Assembly: GCA_020002185.1 (NCBI GenBank)
Contig: CM034534.1
Location: forward strand, 32,222,049 to 32,286,048
DNA: 64,000 nucleotides
Direction: 5' to 3'
From: Paraescarpia echinospica
Taxonomy: Eukaryota > Annelida > Polychaeta > Sabellida > Siboglinidae
Position 1 is the stretch's first letter. Each line of letters starts with the position of its first letter. The notes beneath the pieces were generated by a model that had not been told where the DNA came from, ran no database searches, and worked only from the letters and a program-made list of their open reading frames with translations. The translations under genes and the position numbers were made by a program. Below, piece after piece: positions 58,041 through 64,000 of the stretch.

Positions 58041-60851
58041 GCCATTCCTTGATGACCTTCATGTGCAAGAGACACAGCTTGGTCTCTTAGGAATGTTGGG
58101 ATGACTACCTTTGAGCCCCGCAGTAGTATGTCGTCGTCTGTGACCGTCAATTCTTCTCTAACTTTGTAGAACTCTCGCAACCTGGGGTCATCCGATTTAC
58201 ATATCTCGAACCATCGTCCGTTTCTGCACAGAGTGATGATCGTCTGCATCATGCCATCTGTTTTAGTAGCAAGTTTGACATCCTCAATGTTCATGGCATT
58301 GGGAATACTGGATGACCCGATAAAGTTCACATACTGTTCGGCCATTTTTTGGTGACGGAGAGCCCCAGCCGTGATTATCGGATTTCTGGACATATAGTCG
58401 GTTGGGTTTTTGCTTCCCGCCATATATTTCAGAGTGAAGCTATATGGCTGAAGTCGCAAACCCCATCGTTCAATGCGTAATGGCGGTTTAGGTTTCTTCC
58501 ATATGTTTAGCAGTGGTTCATGATCAGTGATGATTGTGAAGTGAGGATCACATTATTATTTGCAGACGTATATATCTGTATGTACATTACAACATTGTTA
58601 TATTTGCCATAATGAGTGAATAACAAACAGGAATACATATTTTATTTGTACCTCTTTGGATGAATAACCAGTCGTCCATTATCATGTATGGTGTCATGTT
58701 ATAGGCCTTGCTTTGACTTAATCTGTTGACCGATTATTGCTACTTTTTATACACCAGGACTTGTCATTATTATGACTGGGTGGCTCCCATGAGAGCGGCT
58801 TTCTTGCCTTAGTGGGAATCTCCCTGACCCTCACGTAATAATTTATATACTATTCTGTGATCATAATGCTTTTACATACTCACGTATTGAGTTATATGTA
58901 TATGGGTCAAAATAAAAACTACTGTATGTCTCTGTCTGTCTGTCTCCTTGGAGGTACTGGTTAATGTGTTCACAGCTCCACACTATACCCAGAGCTTCGC
59001 GTTCAGTTTGGCTGTAGCGGCCTTCGACGTCTGACAAGGAACGACTCGCGTACGCATTAGTGTCGTTTCTTTCTTTATATCGAAGTAAGCGGCACACGCA
59101 TCTTCCACAAGTAGGTCTTTCGGGGAGTTGAATGTGGCTTCATGTTCGCTTGTCCACACCCAATCGGCGTCTTTCTTGGTGAGACGTCTGAGGGGTTCGC
59201 TGATCATGGAGAAGTCTTTGATGAACCTTAACAGGTAGTTCATCATGCCCAGGAAACTTCTAAGTTTTGCAACATTTGACGGCGATGGCAGTTCCTTGAT
59301 AGCCTGCACTTTCGTAGTGTCAGGTGACACGCCATATTTGCTGAAGACCATCCCGTAGTATTGGATCGAGGACAGATTTGTTTCACATTTAGCTGGTCTG
59401 AGGGTCAGACCGTTTTCGTGTAGTGCCTTAGGAGTCTCGGCCAGTGCATTGTCGTGCATCAATTGTGCATTTTCTCCCTTTCCATATACGATGATGTCAT
59501 CACTAATGTTCTTCGTTGATTTGATGTGACTGATCACATTTCTGATGTGTTCCTGGAATATTTCACTCGCTGACGATATTCCAAAGTTCAGTCTCTTGTA
59601 TCTGTACAGGCCATTGTGAGTTCTGAACGTCGTGATGTGCCTGGATGACGGATGAAGCTCCAGCTGGTGGTATCCATTGCACAGATCAAGTTTACTGAAG
59701 ACGGTTGCTCCGTTGAGGTCATGTATGAGTTCGTCTAACGTCGGCATGTTATGGCGTTCTCGTATGATCGCCTTGTTTGGCTCACGCATGTCGATGCACA
59801 ATCTGATAGAGCCGTCCTTCTTCTTCGGAGTTACAATCGGAGATACCCACGGCGTGGGTTCACCAACTGGTACTCGCTCTATTATGTCTTCGTTAAGAAG
59901 TCGTTGTTCCTCTTCGTCAATCTTTGATCTGAGGTGAAATGGGATCTTCCGGTTTGTGACTGCGACTGGTCGCACGGAATCATCAATGTGCAGTTTCACC
60001 TGTACATTTTTCATTTTTCCGATCCCGTTTGTGATGCCAGGGTACCTTTCTTCCCACTCACGTTTGATGTTGTTGACAGGAATATCCACCAATCCTAACT
60101 CCTGAGCCGCGGTGAAACCAATGAGGAATCCATGTGCTCCTTTCACGACATGGAACTGATGACACTGAATGGCGGATTTTGATTCGAGTGTCACATCACA
60201 CACTCCCAGAATGTCAAGAGGTTTGTTTCCGCCGTAGGGTAGGATTTTAGGTCCTCTGTGTTTCCGCAACACTGGTTTCTGTATCCTCGCATAGGATCGT
60301 TCATCCATCACGTTCACTGATGCACCTGTGTCAATCATCATTCTTATGCTGATATAATTCACAGCAATTGTGGTCATAGGTGATTTTCGTTTATGTTGTT
60401 TGTTCGTCGGCAGACTGTTGATTGTGCAAGCATAGTCCTCTTCGCTCGAGGTATCAGTCGTTTGCTGTATATTTGTCTCTGGTTGAACTCGTCGAACCCG
60501 TTTTCGTTCTTGTTTCTTCTTTCTGCATACTTTCTCAAAGTGATTAAGCTTCTTACAGAAGTTGCAGATTTCTCCTTCCGCAGGACACACTCCGTCAATG
60601 TGGTACGTGAACCCGCACTGTTGACACATTATTCCACTGTCTGGTGGTGGCTTATGGCTCGCCAGGCCCGACAGCCCTTGTTTATTTTGGCGTCCTTTCA
60701 CAACATCCCACGTACGGTTTCTCAAACTTGCCGGTCTTGTTTCGCGACCATGTTTTGATTTATTGATCCTGTTGACGGTTTCCGGGTGAATGGCCTTACT
60801 CTGCAAACTTGCGTTTTCTGCTGCCCTGCAGGTGTCAATTGTTGCTTTCAA
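57869..60851 (-). pseudogene. Gypsy 2 pol: knuckles, protease, RT, RNase H (interrupted)
   Basis: A long open frame (58,983-60,851) encodes two CX2CX4HX4C knuckles (CQQCGFTYHIDGVC and CNFCKKLNHFEKVC), protease MMIDTGASVNVMDE, and RT with IPFHLRSKIDEEEQRLL, WVSPIVTPKKKDGSIRLCID, VFSKLDLCNGYHQLEL (first Asp), RYKRLNFGISSASEIFQ and NISDDIIVYG (catalytic block, ISDD). RNase H follows in another frame (YASRSLSDVEGRYSQTEREA, 58,950-59,060). Compared with Gypsy 1 the segment holding the VDASP catalytic motif is missing, so RNase H would be inactive. The end of RNase H and the start of integrase occupy 57,869-58,459. Confidence 0.9.
58553..58947. mobile_element. About 395-bp insertion splitting the Gypsy 2 RNase H
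   Basis: RNase H homology stops after HINQYLQG at about 58,948 and resumes with a TDHEPLL-type block below 58,553 (minus strand). The insert starts with GAGACAGACAGACAGAGAC and ends TGCAAATAATAATG. It contains no protein homology. A target duplication could not be assigned with certainty. Confidence 0.6.
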
Positions 60852-61416
60852 TGTTGCGTTCCGTCAGTAGTGCTTCCTGGATATCACGATCTTGAATACC
60901 CAGAATGATTCTGTCGCGTAGTATGGAGTTTCTGCAGTCATCGCAGAAATTGCAGGATTTAATGAGCACCCGTATTGCTGTTAAGAACTGCTCGAATGTC
61001 TCGCCTGCTTGTTGGTTTCGGTTATTGAAGATAAATCTCTCATAACATTCGTTGGCCTCTCCGACTGCAAAACTGTCAAATTTCGCTAGGATTTCATCCA
61101 CCGATCGGGTGTTGTCGTCCGTGTCGAACGTAAATCCATTGTAAATTCTTAGAGCGTCATCGCCGATCGTGTGGAGTAACAAGGCAACCTGATAATCGAC
61201 ATGCTGCTTCCCGAATTGCGTGATTGTGGCATAGTTCTTCCATTTTTGTTTGAAGAGCTTCCAGTTTTCTGCAGTGTCTGACATGAGATTCACTGGTGCC
61301 GGCGATCGTATCCCATGTACAGGCGGCACCGGTGGCGCCGCGGCGACAGCTTCGTTGTTGTCAGACATTTCAGGCTGGTACGAACAATGACACACAGACA
61401 GCTTATGTACGTGCAA
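60835..61416 (-). pseudogene. Gypsy 2 gag (capsid part)
   Basis: The open frame has a plausible internal start at MSDNNEAVAAAPPVPPVHG, then WKLFKQKWKNYATITQFGKQ, VALLLHTIGDDALRIYNGF, NQQAGETFEQFLTAIRVLIK, CNFCDDCRNSILRDRIILGI and IQEALLTERN. It ends at 60,835. The next frame, which overlaps it by 17 nt, holds the end of the capsid region and the zinc knuckles, so the break lies inside gag and looks like a mutation, not a programmed gag-pol shift. Confidence 0.88.
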
Positions 61417-61631
61417 CTGACGACAGTTATATCAATGTACAGTTCACCTTGTCAATGCAATGGTCATCAAGTGTTCAGTATTGTTCGTGAAAACGCAACA
61501 TCAGGCTGTGTCTGTGAGCGATGATGTGATGACCTACACATATCACACGTACCGACTCGGTGGATGAAGCGTATCCTAATTCAGTACTAATAGTCAGATG
61601 TGAGTACTCTCGATCCCATCCTCGTCGCCAT

Positions 61632-61815
61632 TGTAAAGTTGTGACAAACACGACACATTGGATTCAGTCCACAACTTGTAATTAGCTTAGTATACAGTCA
61701 ACTACAATCAACTGGCCAGCCATATAAGGTCAAGGTCCCGGTTCCTATTCTTATCCCCGGCGATTACCATAAACTATCAATTAGCACCGGTTACCGCAAA
61801 CTGCAGAACACTACA
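61632..61815 (-). repeat. Gypsy 2, 5' LTR
   Basis: 184 bp; TGTAGTGTTCTGCAG start and CAACTTTACA end in element orientation. The right flank 61,816-61,820 is GTCGC. The primer-binding site lies one base inside at about 61,611-61,630. Confidence 0.93.
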
Positions 61816-61820
61816 GTCGC

Positions 61821-62844
61821 GTTCTGTGTTATTGCCGAAAAAGTATTTACATAATAGTATGAATAATGCTTTCTGTGGTAAAAAAACATGCAGAAATATA
61901 GCAATTCTTTGATTGATTGCGTTAACACATTTAGTATGTATTTTCTAAGAACACTTACTTGGTACCGTAGGTACTGTAACTAGTATTAGTTCATCAGGCT
62001 GTTTTTAAAGTTGCATTCTGAGTTAAATTAATTACCATTTTTAACGATTTTAGGAAAGTGAATGTATACCATGATCAATATTTGCTTATTAGTATACTTG
62101 CTATCATACTTGTCACTTTGTGTGATTTGATACATTATTTTTTATAAATTATGCATTTGTTAACAAACAACGAAGATGGGGTTTTCCAAGATGTCGATCT
62201 ATTTTTACCTTCCGATCGAACTCTCCTGCGAACGAGATTATAAACGATGTCTCGGACATGTTACGAACAGTAAACACGCAGACAAGGTAAACAAATTATG
62301 TATGTGGACGATAAAGTCTGGTTTTGATTAAATAGAAACACTGACATGTAGCTAAGTGCACACACAGTTAGTTTGCAAATGCATAGGCTTGCTTGTTATG
62401 TCAATCACGCTGTTAAAATAAAGTTATTTACCTAACGACAATCGAATCGTGAGTAGCCACTGGCACTGGCCACTGCCGCGCCTGTAATAGAATGGATGCA
62501 GTCGGAAGGCACACTAACCAAAATATCAGCGTAGCCTTTTGTGTCATTTGTTATCTTCTGTTTGATTGCATCGATTAAGGTTTATATTAAACCGACAGTA
62601 GCAATGAGTAAAGGTGGTTAGCATGTCTTCATTCAATGTAAACATCTTAGGTTTTAGAAAAAACAGCGAAAACACCGCCTTGCCACGGAATTACGCGACG
62701 CACGAACTTGGATCACTAGTATAAATGAGTTGATCGATTCAGCAATGCATTGTACAATGATACATATACCAAAATATATCAGGTAGATATGATGGCCGAG
62801 AAGGGCCATCGCGTTTTTGTGTGGCAACCTGCAGCGCCATGGAG
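61821..62844. other. Non-coding stretch
   Basis: AT-rich; no gene, RNA or mobile element recognised. Confidence 0.4.
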
Positions 62845-63232
62845 CGATGACGCGATGCGATGGGCGATGTGATGAGCGATGCGATGCGATGAGCGATGCG
62901 CGATGCGATGGGCGATGCGCGATGCGATGCGATACGCGATGCGCGATACGCGATGCGATGCCCGATGCGATACGCGATGCGATGCGATACGCGATGCGAT
63001 ACGCGATGCGATGCGATGCGATACGCTATGCGATGCGATGCGCGATGCGATGCGATGCGCGATGCGATACGCGATGCGATGCGCGATGCGATGCGCGATG
63101 CGATGCGCGATGCGATGCGATACGCGATGCGATACGCGATGCGATGCGCGATGCGATACGCGATGCGATGCGCGATGCGATGCGCGATGCGATACGCGAT
63201 GCGCGATGCGATGCGCGATGCGATGGTATACA
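62845..63232. repeat. CpG-rich satellite built from GCGAT and GCGATGC/GCGATAC units
   Basis: About 390 bp of GCGATGCGATGC and GCGATGCGATAC 12-mers mixed with 5- and 7-base variants. All three plus frames and at least two minus frames stay open for more than 100 codons because of the composition (ARCDARCD, AMRYAMR, SHRIASRIA), so these frames are not genes. The edges are more degenerate than the core. Confidence 0.95.
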
Positions 63233-64000
63233 TTATAAAGGTGCCGCAATGAGCATGCGTACGCCGAAAACGAGACTTATGCAGCCATTTTTATTTATTT
63301 TTATTAAACACATTTCTTTTTGTGTTCAGAGCATGTGATGATGGCTGATGACGCTGACTGTACGTATACGGTTACACATCTAGTTATTGTGCACAAGAGA
63401 TTATGTGATTGTACTTCTAAATATTGTCTCGGACATCTACTGGGATTGAATTTAGCCAAACAAAAACGGGTGCCAGGCAGGCAGCCTCTTCGCAAAAACT
63501 AGACTAGGGACTGAAATAGATTACTTTATAACATGAAATATGTATCTATTCAATATTTTAGTTGTTAAATAATTATTGTTTCCATCTGGATATCCCTGAT
63601 CGCAAATATAAACACTATTTTGTGTGCCTGCAGACACGATGAACCAGGGATGGTTAAGGTATTTCTCAGTTTAACATTAACCAACAGTTTTGAAGCCTAT
63701 TTGTTTATAATTATTAATTAATGACATAATATCTGTTTAGAATGCAAACATGTTATTTATGCCTTATATAAATTAAAATATAAACTTTTCATAATTGATG
63801 CTTCTTGATTTACTCCTCGGTCCCCAATACTTCCATGTCTGGAAAAAAAACTGACACATATCGACATCGACGTTCCGAGATGATCCCTTAGCAAAAATGG
63901 AACACTCTAGGAACAACGATTCGCTACCTCGTTTGTGCATTTTATATGTAGGTTTGGTAAAATAATTAGAGACAATACTATTTTAGTTTACGATTTATAT
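63233..64000. other. Non-coding stretch at the window end
   Basis: AT-rich. A short open frame at 63,320-63,502 has no recognisable motif. Confidence 0.4.

Larger units (their letters stand above)
56512..61815 (-). mobile_element. Ty3/Gypsy LTR retrotransposon 2 (complete ends, decayed)
   Basis: LTRs at 56,512-56,709 (198 bp) and 61,632-61,815 (184 bp, with about a 14-bp deletion) start TGTAGTGTTCTGCAG and end CAACTTTACA in element orientation. The target duplication is GTCGC (56,507-56,511 and 61,816-61,820). The primer-binding site TGGCGACGAGGATGGGATCG lies at about 61,611-61,630, and a polypurine tract AAAAGGGGAGGAA abuts the 3' LTR. Minus-strand order is gag, knuckles, protease, RT, RNase H, integrase. 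It is the same general lineage as Gypsy 1 (SDD catalytic block, similar primer site) but clearly a different family by LTR and protein. Confidence 0.93.

Noticed and set aside
60835..60851. Programmed gag-pol frameshift in Gypsy 2
   Set aside because: The overlap lies before the zinc knuckles, inside gag, and no slippery site is evident; a mutation is more likely.
62739..63338. Long open frames of 118-173 codons on both strands
   Set aside because: They are produced by the GCGAT satellite; the peptides are pure low-complexity repeats such as ARCDARCD.

Overview
The window is animal nuclear DNA, almost certainly from an invertebrate. It has spliceosomal introns with canonical GT/AG borders, a calmodulin-type EF-hand gene cut at ancestral calmodulin intron positions, long AT-rich non-coding stretches, many microsatellites, and a dense layered load of animal transposons. 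The species cannot be read from the sequence. A marine invertebrate is a reasonable guess, no more.

Layout. 0.4-6.3 kb: the 3' end of a CR1/L2-type LINE with a duplicated tail, then a nearly complete CR1-family LINE with PHD-like/esterase ORF1 and endonuclease/reverse transcriptase ORF2. ORF1 and ORF2 are joined by a T TTA AAC heptamer placed directly before the ORF1 stop. 6.3-19.8 kb: non-coding DNA with two copies of an unnamed dispersed repeat, several microsatellites, a 21-bp-arm hairpin, an unclassified ~0.94-kb element lying between two TA arrays, and a tRNA-derived SINE. 19,789-28,307: an 8.5-kb DNA transposon of CACTA (CMC) type with 13-bp terminal inverted repeats, a 2-bp AA target duplication and subterminal tandem repeats. 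It carries a spliced gene of at least four exons for a SAMD3-like protein. 28.3-33.7 kb: an orphan C-type lectin exon, two copies of a palindromic-ended element in opposite orientation (one split by a LINE with an 8-bp target duplication), and a CpG-rich tract with two TGACGTCA sites. 34-35.6 kb: a 28-bp minisatellite of about 33 copies and a degenerate ~43-bp one.

39,002-55,029: the one clear host gene, a calmodulin-like four-EF-hand protein in at least five coding exons, 151 residues if the missing first exon supplies only the Met. Its 10.9-kb intron holds a complete but decayed Ty3/Gypsy element (165-bp LTRs, target duplication GCCCC) on the minus strand, itself split in its integrase by an L2/CR1-like LINE carrying a 2A-like peptide motif. 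A SINE ends 16 bp before the next exon. The following intron holds another decayed LINE and SINE pieces.

56,512-61,815: a second, shorter Gypsy element (target duplication GTCGC), also on the minus strand. 62.8-63.2 kb: a CpG-rich satellite of GCGAT-based units. No rRNA, intact tRNA, CRISPR or bacterial-type operon was seen. The transposons do not form a pathway together; the order of insertion can be read from which element interrupts which.
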